Assembly (NCBI GenBank): GCA_018466975.1
Contig: CM031558.1
Location: 2,294,001-2,358,000 of the forward strand
Source of the DNA: Sparassis latifolia
Lineage: Eukaryota > Basidiomycota > Agaricomycetes > Polyporales > Sparassidaceae
Reading direction: 5' to 3'
Length of the DNA: 64,000 nucleotides
This document shows, piece by piece, positions 51,546 through 61,805 of the stretch. Position 1 is the first letter of the stretch. Each line of letters begins with the position of its first letter. The translations under genes were made by a program, and so were the position numbers. A model generated the notes under the pieces. That model made no database searches and was not told the origin of the DNA. It saw only the letters and a program-made list of their open reading frames with translations.

Positions 51546-53916
51546 CCTTTTGACGGTGCCATTAGCGTCTTCTGCGAATGACGCTGCATGGACGCGGAGG
51601 GAGTGGGAAGAATGACGGAGGCGGACACCAGCCGCTACTCTACCAATGCTTTCCAGCAGTATCCGAAGTTCCGTTTCTTTATTGGGTGATCCCGCTACGC
51701 TCTCGCAGGGCGGTCGCACAGATTCGCAGCGGCAAAATTTGTATCCGTACCCCATTGGTCCAAAGGGTCATAGGTTACTCGCTATCCGCCTGCCGCATCC
51801 GCCAGCCGCTCCATTGGTTTATCCCGTCCTCTGGCAGCGAGCTCAATGCGACATACCCCCCTTTGCAGTCGATGATGCTGATGGTGTCCAATGTCTTCCT
51901 TCCGATGACAGGACCGACGGTGGTCGTCATTATCCGCGTTCCCGCGAATCGACGGACCTTCACCTCCCTGTTGTGGGCATCTCGATTCGAAGCGGCGGTG
52001 CTATCAACCCCGAGCATAGCACGATCGTCCCGGCAGCCCTCAGATCGATCACCTGTAGCTTTCGATCAACGACTCGAGTACTGCTGTGTGGTTTGTCTTT
52101 CTTCCCGTTTACTTTGCCAATTTTTTCTGCATGAAGTCTTAGTGTACATGCTTCGCAGGTCATCCGATATCGTGCGTTCTGCGTGATAGTGTTCCCTTAT
52201 TATCCAGGAGGATCGGCCAGTAGCAACTTACTAGTCATCCGCCGCATCGTAAATTCTTGTGTATGATCCAATTTGTTTTGCTATTGGTCTATTTGAAAAT
52301 TATCCCTGCCATGACTGGATGTTGCTGCCTCAGCCTTACGCGAAATTTGATTGAACTATGAGCGGATATGGAAGGAAGCTTGTAATTTGAAATATGATTA
52401 TCGATGCGGCCACCGTGACGTCCAGTGACGGTCCGCCGACAATGATGTTCCTCCTCCTCTGCATGTCTTTAAGTAATCTTCTAATAGCTCTCCTCAAATC
52501 TATTAATCTGCATGTCTCTGCCTGCCTGCGAGTCCTTCCGTTGACTTGCTTGCATTCCCATTAAGGCAGAGAGTTGCTCTCGTTCTCTCCTCTTGGAGAT
52601 GGACCATGTGTCGTCACAGGGATGCGGATTGTCACTCCGGATTTGGACGAACAAGGAGAGTGGAGGGTGGTTCCCTTGCTGATCAGTTCCGTCGTCGTGT
52701 AGATCCACTTTCCACGAAGCTCCGCCGTTTCTTGTCGTGATCGCAGATTTGGTTAGTCTGACTCGCCAGGTGGACCGCCTTGTTTTTTTTTTGCCTTGTC
52801 GTCATAGCGGGCCGGTTGGGGTTTCGAGCTATGGGCGTATACGAGGCGTGGCAGAAACAAGTTTCTCGCCTGCTTATTCAAGACGTTCATCGCCAGATCG
52901 GGAAAGGTCCCACACTATACGTCGTCGCAGCCATTTCATATGTCACGGAAATCCCATAATTCCTACCTCGCAGCATCCCGTGGCCTGTCGCTGGCTGAAG
53001 GAACCTTGTTAAGAGTTCCTCGGGTCTAAAGCGGCATTTCGATACAATTTACTCGACCACTCTACGCCTCTCGTCAAGCGGCAATGCTAGAAGCTCAGCC
53101 GAACTAGCTGGGGACCAGGTGCGCTTCGACGAGGAATATGACCTTGACTATGCGGCAAGAGAGTACCCGGTTAACGATAGCCCGCTCGCAGACCTGAGAA
53201 CGAGGGATTTGATTCAGGACATGCCCGCACTGCACTGTATCCGCATTTGAATGTTATGTTGTTTATTGCATTCAATTCCTTGTATTCTTTCGCTAAAATT
53301 CACCTACTCCAACGACTTTTCAGGCAGACCATGCGATATTCACGGTCAGTATCCTCCTCGAGTTACCCCGTTGCCTCCGCAATGCAGTCCGGTTCTCTCG
53401 GTCTTGCATCCGCTGTCCGCCACATGGAGTAAGATTACCACGTCTCTTCTCAACCCTACTATCCTTGCCCGTACTCGCGGAGTCCATCGCGGTAAACGTC
53501 ATGGATACATGTGCTTCCGAGCGGCGCGCGGAACCTAATTTGTACCGGTGCGTACCTTTTTTAATATTTCGTACTCTGTGTTACCATTATCTTTAGCGTG
53601 AAGCACGCCTACTCTCTGAGAGTCGGTAGGTTCCAGTTATGAAAATTTTCGCAAACATATATTGTCAAGCTTGATCAAAATAGTGGAGAAACGAATACTC
53701 TTAGCTGGGCTGTTCCGACGGAGTGACGCCATATCCGACATGCGTAGGGCGGAAGGCCTCATTTGGACGTTCCAACAAATGCCGCGCGGGTTGAGTTCGA
53801 CTTACTTCCGCACGCACATCTTTTCCGCGGCGGGTAGGCTTGCGGATGGCCTGAGCTCCCGCCTGTCCGCGGTAAAGGCAGAATATCCAAGTAGGACGTG
53901 AGCCAGGAGATCCAAG
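51546..53916. other. 2.4-kb stretch with possible gene relics
   Basis: No intact gene. A plus-strand frame 51646-52134 includes YPIGPKGHRLLAIRLP and a frame near 53119-53250 reads EEYDLDYAAREYPVNDSPL. These have coding-like composition but no confirmed family, and stops interrupt them. Probably debris of one or more lost genes. Confidence 0.4.
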
Positions 53917-53922
53917 TATAAA
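53917..53922 (+). promoter_or_regulatory. TATA box of secreted protein 2
   Basis: TATAAA 97 bp upstream of the ATG at 54019. Confidence 0.55.
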
Positions 53923-54018
53923 GTGCAGTTTGACGACGCCCAGAAACCATCAACTCGACTTCTGTTCATCGTCCACACATCCTCACATAACACCCACTAT
54001 CAACTCGATCCAAACAAG

Positions 54019-54322
54019 ATGATGTTCTTCAGCACTCTTCCGCTCGCTGCTGTCCTTGCCGCCTGCTCCGCGGCGCTTGGTACGCAGCCACTTCATGGTT
54101 TTTCCTTCATAGTCTAACCATTATGTAGCGAGCCCTGCCGTGACGTCCACTACGACGGTGACGTTTATCAACCGTATCAATACCGTGACGTACGACACCA
54201 CCACTACGGTCACCGCAACTTCTTATACGACGTCTACCACCCCGACTACCACAACGTTCACTAGTACCACGTCGACTACGACTGTGACGCCGACTACCAC
54301 TACGACTACCGTGATCGTGTAG
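54019..54322 (+). CDS. Small secreted Thr-rich protein 2
   Basis: 84 aa. Exon 1 (54019-54079) encodes a signal peptide (MMFFSTLPLAAVLAACSAAL). A 49-bp intron (54080-54128) is in the same place and phase as in the gene at 51159. Exon 2 (54129-54322) encodes a chain that is about half Thr (TTSTTPTTTTFTSTTSTTTV), ending VIV. Likely secreted and heavily O-mannosylated; a surface or wall role is only inference. It is on the opposite strand to its paralogue. Confidence 0.72.
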
Positions 54323-54765
54323 GCTCCTCAAGACCTGTTCTACTATTGTATCGTTATCGTCCATAGAGTTTACATGTATTGATTAAATGACTATTTTCTC
54401 CAGTTGAGCCCAAAGATGTATGCATAAGTTTTAGTTCTGACCACAATCTCGTGCCTTAAGTCGACCTCGTGCATACCTTTTCTCAATCAAATTCTCGCTT
54501 GAAAATTTTATTAGAAATGTGATTGGAATTGCTCATTCTCTCCTGGATCAATGAAAGATAAAAATTTTATGGAGGCTCCATACCTGATCCAACACAAGGA
54601 TCTAAAAGTATGAACGTTTTCACTACTTATCCGCACCTTGAATCGTTCGATAGAGTAAATGTCATTGTGTAATCTTCAGTTGCGACCAATCAGCCTCAAT
54701 GACTTCCGCCCATATGATAATAGCTAATGAGCGCACAAAGCTCGACGGATGGACTCATAGTATAG
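54323..54765. other. Gene-free spacer
   Basis: AT-rich spacer between the secreted-protein gene and its decayed copy; nothing else seen. Confidence 0.5.
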
Positions 54766-55043
54766 GTATTTCCTTTCGCCGCACTTCTCCTTGCCTCAAA
54801 TGTCACCGCCAAGTTCCGTGTACGTCCGCTTCTCTCCAGACTCATCGCTCATAACTGACTTCGTCTGTTCAGCTCCGGGAACGACCACCATTACCCGCCC
54901 GCACACGTGAAGTGCCAGATGCTACGACATCGACAATCATCGCGACGCGCACCTCGAAAGTCTTGGTCATCGTACCGACAACAGTGGACTCGGTCGTGAC
55001 TACTACATCGGTAGCGTCATCGTCACCACGACAAAGGCGACCG
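54766..55043 (+). pseudogene. Decayed third copy of the Thr-rich secreted protein
   Basis: Signal-peptide-like FPFAALLLASNVTA (54769-54810), then a plausible intron (GTGTACGT...GTTCAG, ending about 54874) and Thr-rich text APGTTTITRPHT. That frame stops and the Thr/Val-rich reading continues in another frame (TSTIIATRTSKVLVIVPTTV). No ATG precedes the signal segment in frame. The three copies lie within 4 kb. Confidence 0.5.
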
Positions 55044-55293
55044 TTCCCTTGAGCAGTTCCCGCCACACTCGTGAAATGCATTTACATAAACTCTGTGTGC
55101 GAATGACCGGCGAATTAGGTGGTGAGAGTTCACCGGCTTAAGCCAGAATGGCGGCTCGATGCAAGGAACCTGCTTTGGGTATGTCAGCCACCCGTCCCAG
55201 AGAGATAACAATATCGCCTACTCGCAGGCTAAAGTCGTTCGCGTGTTCAGCTGCTTTGTTAGTATCATCCATTTCACCTACTTTTAAGGGTCA

Positions 55294-55860
55294 TTACGTC
55301 CAGTCCTCACCCCCATAATCACGATTCGGCTGACAATATGTGACGTCAAGGAAGTGTATAGAGATCGTCTCCGGACTTCTGAATGCTACATCTCGCTTCT
55401 GTAAGGTTGAAGTGTAAATGTCATTAAAATGGTGATATTTTGTCGTGCCTACGTTTACGGATCGCGAGCATCCTAGTTGGTGTTCGGACTGGGTTTCCGC
55501 GCCAGTGACAAATCCAGTGAGCGACGCTTTCAAAACGGACTTGGCCTGTGCGTAAGTCGCCGTGGAGAAGCTCACGGTGGATTGTACGTGAATGAGCCTT
55601 ACGCCATCCCGAGCAGATACAGATCCGATAGACCATGAATGATAAAATCCTATCTCGCCGCTGGGAATTCTCTAAACACTTCTCGCCGCCGGGAGCGCAC
55701 GTCACGATGCATCTGAGTAAGCTCACCTATATCTTTCCGTACTCACGGCACCACTGAGAAGCAGTATTTTAGTCCGGACCACCGTCAGGAGGTCCGTGAC
55801 GTTGACGAGGCATGTTATCGAACAGATCTCGGGTTCCGATTGTGCAGAGAAATATTCATC
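55294..55860 (-). CDS. Unknown gene, last two exons; 5' part unclear
   Basis: Exons 55747-55860 and 55294-55671 are both phase 0 and joined by a 75-bp GT-AG intron. They encode about 163 residues (DEYFSAQSEPEICSITC ... IGFYHSWSIGSVSARDGVRL ... AQAKSVLKASLTGFV), ending at TAA. A further coding-like segment lies at about 56000-56050 (DMEIGQTRIDSFALHTKLSG), but I could not link it in phase, and a TAG stands in the way if the acceptor is not used. No family recognised. Upstream, the copia element begins at 56377, so the gene may have lost its 5' end. Confidence 0.45.
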
Positions 55861-56376
55861 CTATGCCCGATTGCTCGAGGCAGTGAGCGTTGGAGACCGC
55901 TCTGCAGGTTTAGATCAGCGTCAGTAAATGAAATTCATCAAGTTCAAGGTGGGCACCGTGAATTGTTTGACCAAACCTTGTTCAAATATTCAAACAACCA
56001 GAGAGCTTCGTGTGTAATGCAAAGGAATCGATCCGCGTCTGGCCGATCTCCATATCCACTATAATTTTCTCACTATGAGCGTAATCTCCTACCTACCTGC
56101 CTTCTACGATGGACCTTAACAGGTTAACTTGTCACCTCGTCACCTCTTTAAGTTTGTGGCCGCGGCGACAACTTCCACGATTAAACTTGAGCTCACGTGA
56201 CAACATTCAGAAAAACTTGCCTTGGTGGCCGCAGCCTTTTGGCTGGAGTGGCTGAGAGGCCCTTGGTATTTTTTTGCGATTTCGCACCAATATGAAAACG
56301 GCTGTAAGCTCACACTAACATCAACAACCGCGGTGCGTGTCGCTTAGTTGTGCTGAATGATTGCATTGGGGTGGAC

Positions 56377-56813
56377 TATTACGAGGTCACGAGCAACAGC
56401 GGAGCTAAGCAGAGATAAATAAACGAGTGACCTCAGTGCTCCGTTGTCTAGCAGCGGACACTAAGTGTATTGTGCATACCTAAGCAGAGATAAATAAACG
56501 AGTGACTACAAAGGCGTCAGCGTACTACTCGGGTATGCAGTAAGTAAAGAGACTCACCCTCAGTGCTCCGTCGTCTAGCAGCGGACACTGAGGGGCGGCG
56601 TACTCGTCCTACAGTTATATAGTAGCTACTGGGTCGGTAACCGGTAAAGTAACAAGGGCGGGTCTGTTTCGAACGTGAACGCGACAACGAACGTGTGTAT
56701 ACTTAAATGGTAAGTCCATTTCCTCTCCTGTACTCTTCCCAACTATCCTCCACGTTCCTGATGCGCCCTGGCGCGGCTTCCTCAGCCTCCATGGAACATG
56801 ACAAACATCAACA
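56377..56813 (-). repeat. 3' LTR of the copia element
   Basis: 437 bp, same internal duplications as the 5' copy. Minus-strand TATATAA at 56615-56621. Confidence 0.92.
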
Positions 56814-56820
56814 CGCCCCC

Positions 56821-59800
56821 TCAAGTGCCATGGAGGCCCATGAGTGACGTAAGATATTCGACTTTCACGCGCGGCAAGCTCTTCGTGAAGATGTCGGCGG
56901 GCATGTCCTCGGTGCGACGGTAGAGCAGGGAGATGGCGGCAGAGTCAACGGCCTCGCATATGAAGTGGTAGCGGATGTCGATATGTTTCGTGCGGGCATG
57001 GTACGCATTGTCTTTCGCGAGTGCAATAGCCGAGCGGTTGTCCGTGTGTAGTCGTAGTGCGAATTTACTGACATCCGGGTCGAGAATATCGGCGAGAAGA
57101 TAGCGCACCCAGATTGCTTCCTTCGCGGCGTGCGTGAGTGCGATGTACTCAGCCTCTGTGCTTGAGAGCGCGACAACCGGCTGCTTCTTCGCGGACCACG
57201 AGACTGCGCCGCCGTCGATGAGGAAGACATACCCGCAGATTGAATGCCTGTGCTCTGACGAACCCCAATCCGCATCGGAGAATCCTTCCACTCCATCGCG
57301 TGTCAAGCCGTAAGTCAGCCATTTTTCGCGTGTACTCTTCAGGTAGCGCAAGACGCGCTTTGCGGCCTCCCAGTGCGCGCGTCCCGGATTCTGCATGAAC
57401 TGTGAGAGCGCTGTCACCGCGAATGCGATGTCTGGCCGCGTCCCGAGTGCCGCGTACATGAGTGAGCCAATCGCCTCACGGTACGGTACGTTCCGCATGT
57501 CCTCGAACTCGCGCGGTGTCGAGGGGCACTGTCGGATGCTGAGGATTGCCCCAGGTTCCAGGGGAGTGGACAGCGGCTTGGCATCTTCGAGATTGAACCG
57601 TGCCATAAGTCCATCGATGTATGCACGCTGCGAGAGTGAGAGGGTTCGAGCGGCTCGATCACGGCGTACCTCGATGCCTAGTATCCAGTGCATCTCGCCG
57701 AGATCGGTCATCTCGAATCGCTTGCTGATTTCCGTCTTGAACCAGAGTACTGCGTTGTTCGTGCCTGCGATCGTAGTGTCGTCAACCGAGAGTGCGATGA
57801 TGAGGGTAACCGAGTCGTCGTCTTCATCCAGGTAGAAGACGCAGTGATCAACGAGGCTGCGCGAGAGCCCCATCTCGTCGAGTGCAGCACACATCTTCTT
57901 GAACCATTGGCGGCCAGACTGCTTGAGTCCATAGATCGCATGTCGCAGGAGGCACACCCAGTGCTCCTTCCCACGTTCGGCCTGCCCAGGTGGCTGCTTC
58001 ATGAAGATCTCCTCCTCGAGGTCAGCATTGAGATATGCACCCTTGACATCCATCTGGTGCACATCCCAGTCATGGCGTGCGGCAAGTGCAAGGATAATTC
58101 GGATCGACGCGAGCTTGGCGACAGGTGCAAAAGTGTCATTGAAATCAATGCCGGGAATCTGCGAGAAGCCTTGCGCGACAAGACGGGCCTTGTATGACTC
58201 AATCTTGCCGTTTGCATTTCGCTTGATCCTGAAGACAAATTTCGACCCGACGACATTAGTATTCTCAGGTGGTTCAACAAGATCATATGTGTGATGGTCA
58301 CGAAGATTCCGCATCTCCTTCTCGATGGCCTTCTGCCATTGTGGCCAGTCCGGACTCTGCATGGCCTCTTCGAGCGATCGTGGCTCTTGACCTTCGCGTA
58401 CTGCAAATGCGGCTGGCATTGCGAAGATCGGCTCATCACCCTCTTGTTCACTCTCGCTCTCCTCAGTTTCTACCGCAGCTGCACCCATCAGGTCACCTGG
58501 CTGGAGGCCCTGGGGGTACTTCGGCCTGCTCTTGCGTCCATCCGCGACGCCCGAGCCATCATTTAGCCGCTTCACGTAGGCGGATGCCTTGCGGGGGCGG
58601 TGGCTTCGCTCTGCGGGAGCTTCAGGTGCATGATTTTCATCCTTGTGTTCTTGCGTGGGAGCATCAGATGTCGGCATCGAAGGTGGATTCACAGAAGATG
58701 GTGCTGGCGGCTCAGTGTGTGACTTCGGCTTCTGCTGCGGCTGATGCAGTGTTGATGGCGAGCTTGGAACGACAGCCTCTATCGCCCCCTCGGGCTGAGC
58801 CTCATCGGCAATGACCATTTCATCAATAAATCTCACATTCCGCTCCACGGACACAGCACGCTTGTCAGGCCAGTACACTCGATAGCCCTTGCTCTCAGTG
58901 CTGTACCCGACAAAACGTCCTTCGCGTGCTTTCGAGTCAAGCTTGCCAGCATTCTCGATGCGGACCCAGACCTTCGCGCCAAACTCGTGAAGGTCGCCTA
59001 AGTCCGGTAGATGTCCATATCGCACCTCAAAGGGTGTCTTGCCATCCAAGGCACGAGTTGATGTGCGGTTCTTTAGCCACGTCGCATGCATCATGGCTTC
59101 GCCCCACAGGTTCTTGGGCAGTTCAGCAGCGATGAGCATTGCACGAGCATGCTCCGGGAGGGTCCTGTTTATGCGTTCAGCAAGGCCATTGTGCTGCGGT
59201 GTGTCATGAACCGTGAGGCGCGAGACTGTGCCGTGTGTGGTGAGGTGGTCGGTGAACTCCCTGCTGAGATACTCGCCCCCTCGATCAGACTGCAGAGCCT
59301 TGATGGTCTTCCCATCTTGGTTCTTCAGCTTTGCCTCATAGGACTTGTAGGCCGAGAATGTGCCGGACTTTGCACGAAGCAAGTAGAGGTCCGTCCAGCG
59401 AGTGGCATCATCTGTGAACGAGGTGAAGTACTTTTTCCCACCAAGTGTTTCGGTCTGAGCCGGCCCCCAGACATCGGAGTGGACTCGATCGCCCAGCTCC
59501 TTCGTGCGGTCACTCTCACGCTCTTTAGGGACAGTCGCGCGGGTGATTTTTGCCTGGATGCAGGAGTTGCACGTCTTCTCCTTGTTTGCCTTGTCTGTGA
59601 GTCGCACACCCTCAACTCGTCCTTCGCGCACAAGACGCTCAGCGATGATTGGCGAGATGTGTCCCATCCGACGGTGGAAGTCCATCACGGACAATGAAAT
59701 AAGGGCGCGCTCAACCTCTGGCTCGACAGCAACTGATGCAGACTCATTCACAGGTGCTGCACGACGTGAGTGCTCGACCTTGTACAGCCCATTCAATGAT

Positions 59801-61257
59801 GGGACACGCCCTATGATCCGAGACTGCCTGCGGGAGTATATGCGGCACTCCCCCTTCTCGAACATGGCAGAGTATCCGGCAGCATCGGCACGTGCAATGG
59901 ATATGAGCGCAAATGCAATCTCGGGTGCATATAGTACATCCTCGAGAAGCACTGTCGTCATCTGCTCACCATTCGGGATTTGCAGTTGAACTGTGCCCCT
60001 GCCAATTGCACTGAAGTTACGGCCATCCGCAGCGGTGATTGGCTTCACAGGCATCGGCTCAAAAGAAACAAAAGAGTCACGATAGGGAGTCATATGGCGT
60101 GTCGCACCGCTGTCATAGACTTCGATCTCGACATCGGGCAACGTTGCGGGATGGTGGACAAGTGCGGCACTGTCGAATGTAGCCGTGAATGCGTGAGTCT
60201 GATTGTCATCACTCACGGCCGTGTTTGCTGATGACCTGCCCTTCGAATTCGAGCTGCTGCTGCCGCCCTTCTTAGAAGCCTGGTCCTTTGGGCCTTGGCC
60301 TTCCTTCCCTCCGCCTTCACGCCAGCAGTCACGTGAGAAGTGTCCCTTTCGGCCGCAGTTGTAGCACTCCGCGTCCTTGGACTTCGCACTGTGTCCACGA
60401 CTCTTGGAATGCGAGTGCGAGCGCGTGTCTGCCTTTGCTGAGAGTGCAGACTCAGGCTTCAGGTGTGCCTTCTGCCGGTCATACTCCTCGACAATGCTGG
60501 TGATGATGTCATCTGCGGAGATCGTAGTCTTCACGATGCGTGCAGCGGTAGAGAGTGCCTGCAAGAGGGCACTGTAGGACTCGGGAAGTGATGCAAAAAC
60601 GTGTGCGGTGAAGTCGGCATCAGAAATTGGTGCTCCCATGGATGCCAGTTCCTCGCGCATTTTCGCGAGAGTGTCGAGGTGGGCCCGTGCATCGGCACCT
60701 TCCTCGCACTTCGTGTTCTGCAGACGAGTCCGCAGAGCGCCCGAGTACATCTCGGACTTGCTCTCGTACTCGTTCTGTACCGCAATCCAGACTTCTGCCA
60801 CAGTCACAAGCTTCTTGACGCGCAAGAGGAGCCGGTCGTTAATCGTACCATAGATCTGCTGCCGCACGGCAAACTCCTTCTGCGTATACTCATCCAGCTT
60901 TTGCTCGGCGGCCTCAACGATCTTCAGATACTCCTCTGGTGTCATCGAAGGTTGGGTCTGACCGGCGGGTGCTGTGGTAGTCACAGGGGCTGTTGTCGTG
61001 GCAGTGCGTGACGTCGCGGCTGGCGTTGTGGAAGCGGTCGTCGCTGCCTGCGCAGGTGATGGCATCGGGAGCGGGGGTGGATCCGGTGGCCGGCGAGCAG
61101 TTCCTTGAAGATGTCGCAACAGTCCTCGGGAGCCCATGACGGTGAACATGCGCTCCTTGTAGGTGATCCAGTTGGAGCCGTCGGCTGCCAACTTTGGGAT
61201 GACATTGAGGTGAGATTGCAGGGATTCCGAGGCAGGCGACATTGTGTCGGGGCTCAT
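56821..61257 (-). CDS. Copia gag-pol polyprotein, 1478 aa, intact
   Basis: One frame from ATG 61257, only 4 nt inside the 5' LTR, to TGA 56821, inside the purine tract. Order: Gag (1-about 300) with zinc knuckle CYNCGRKGHFSRDC, protease with DSGATRHMT, integrase (HRRMGHIS ... C-X2-C zinc region, then HSDVWGP, SDRGGEYLS and an HNGLAERINR segment), RT (FNDTFAPVAKLASIR, MDVKGAYLNADL, ALSVDDTTIAG; SVDD where YVDD is usual) and RNase H (FSDADWG, ALSSTEAEYIAL, TKHIDIRYHFI). No stops or frameshifts. Gag and Pol are fused, as in typical copia elements, and are presumably separated by the protease. Confidence 0.95.
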   Translation of the reverse strand: MSPDTMSPASESLQSHLNVIPKLAADGSNWITYKERMFTVMGSRGLLRHLQGTARRPPDPPPLPMPSPAQAATTASTTPAATSRTATTTAPVTTTAPAGQTQPSMTPEEYLKIVEAAEQKLDEYTQKEFAVRQQIYGTINDRLLLRVKKLVTVAEVWIAVQNEYESKSEMYSGALRTRLQNTKCEEGADARAHLDTLAKMREELASMGAPISDADFTAHVFASLPESYSALLQALSTAARIVKTTISADDIITSIVEEYDRQKAHLKPESALSAKADTRSHSHSKSRGHSAKSKDAECYNCGRKGHFSRDCWREGGGKEGQGPKDQASKKGGSSSSNSKGRSSANTAVSDDNQTHAFTATFDSAALVHHPATLPDVEIEVYDSGATRHMTPYRDSFVSFEPMPVKPITAADGRNFSAIGRGTVQLQIPNGEQMTTVLLEDVLYAPEIAFALISIARADAAGYSAMFEKGECRIYSRRQSRIIGRVPSLNGLYKVEHSRRAAPVNESASVAVEPEVERALISLSVMDFHRRMGHISPIIAERLVREGRVEGVRLTDKANKEKTCNSCIQAKITRATVPKERESDRTKELGDRVHSDVWGPAQTETLGGKKYFTSFTDDATRWTDLYLLRAKSGTFSAYKSYEAKLKNQDGKTIKALQSDRGGEYLSREFTDHLTTHGTVSRLTVHDTPQHNGLAERINRTLPEHARAMLIAAELPKNLWGEAMMHATWLKNRTSTRALDGKTPFEVRYGHLPDLGDLHEFGAKVWVRIENAGKLDSKAREGRFVGYSTESKGYRVYWPDKRAVSVERNVRFIDEMVIADEAQPEGAIEAVVPSSPSTLHQPQQKPKSHTEPPAPSSVNPPSMPTSDAPTQEHKDENHAPEAPAERSHRPRKASAYVKRLNDGSGVADGRKSRPKYPQGLQPGDLMGAAAVETEESESEQEGDEPIFAMPAAFAVREGQEPRSLEEAMQSPDWPQWQKAIEKEMRNLRDHHTYDLVEPPENTNVVGSKFVFRIKRNANGKIESYKARLVAQGFSQIPGIDFNDTFAPVAKLASIRIILALAARHDWDVHQMDVKGAYLNADLEEEIFMKQPPGQAERGKEHWVCLLRHAIYGLKQSGRQWFKKMCAALDEMGLSRSLVDHCVFYLDEDDDSVTLIIALSVDDTTIAGTNNAVLWFKTEISKRFEMTDLGEMHWILGIEVRRDRAARTLSLSQRAYIDGLMARFNLEDAKPLSTPLEPGAILSIRQCPSTPREFEDMRNVPYREAIGSLMYAALGTRPDIAFAVTALSQFMQNPGRAHWEAAKRVLRYLKSTREKWLTYGLTRDGVEGFSDADWGSSEHRHSICGYVFLIDGGAVSWSAKKQPVVALSSTEAEYIALTHAAKEAIWVRYLLADILDPDVSKFALRLHTDNRSAIALAKDNAYHARTKHIDIRYHFICEAVDSAAISLLYRRTEDMPADIFTKSLPRVKVEYLTSLMGLHGT

Positions 61258-61261
61258 AACC

Positions 61262-61696
61262 TGTTACGAGGTCACGAGCAACAGCGGAGCTAAGCAGAGA
61301 TAAATAAACGAGTGACCTCAGTGCTCCGTCGTCTAGCAGCGGACACTAAGTGTATTGTGCATACCTAAGCAGAGATAAATAAACGAGTGACTACAAAGGC
61401 GTCAGCGTACTACTCGGGTATGCAGTAAGTAAAGAGACTCACCCTCAGTGCTCCGTCGTCAGCAGCGGACACTGAGGGGCGCGCACTCGTCCTACAGTTA
61501 TATAGTAGCTACTGGGTCGGTAACCGGTAAAGTAACAAGGGCGGGTCTGTTTCGAACGTGAACGCGACAACGAACATGTGTATACTTAAATGGTAAGTCC
61601 ATTTCCTCTCCTGTACTCTTCCCAACTATCCTCCACGTTCCTGATGCGCCCTGGCGCGGCTTCCTCAGCCTCCATGGAACATGACAAACATCAACA
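61262..61696 (-). repeat. 5' LTR of the copia element
   Basis: 435 bp. It holds two internal direct repeats: TAAGCAGAGATAAATAAACG (twice) and CTCAGTGCTCCG..GTC..AGCAGCGGACACT (twice). A TATATAA on the minus strand lies near 61500. Confidence 0.92.
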
Positions 61697-61805
61697 TGGA
61701 CTCACTTGGCTACAGACGTACCCTGTGGTGATCACAAATTCATGGCGCAGGTCGAGAACATGTCTAAAGCCTCTAAGGCGAAGGCGGATATCATATCGTA
61801 AACAT

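Larger units (their letters stand above)
56377..61696 (-). mobile_element. Intact Ty1/copia retrotransposon
   Basis: LTRs at 61262-61696 (5', 435 bp) and 56377-56813 (3', 437 bp), reading TGTTG...TAACA on the minus strand; the outer end of the 3' copy has drifted to TAATA. The 5-bp duplication TGGAC lies at 56372-56376 and 61697-61701. Next to the 3' LTR is a purine tract, TTGAGGGGGCG (56814-56824 in reverse). One uninterrupted 1478-codon gag-pol ORF fills the inside. LTR differences are about six in 436. The element looks complete and recently inserted. Confidence 0.95.

Noticed and set aside
51640..53250. Possible cytochrome P450 relic (GPKG-like word, a WxxxRHR-like word, a DMPALH-like word in order)
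   Set aside because: No haem-binding Cys motif or ExxR was found and the matches are too short and frame-inconsistent.
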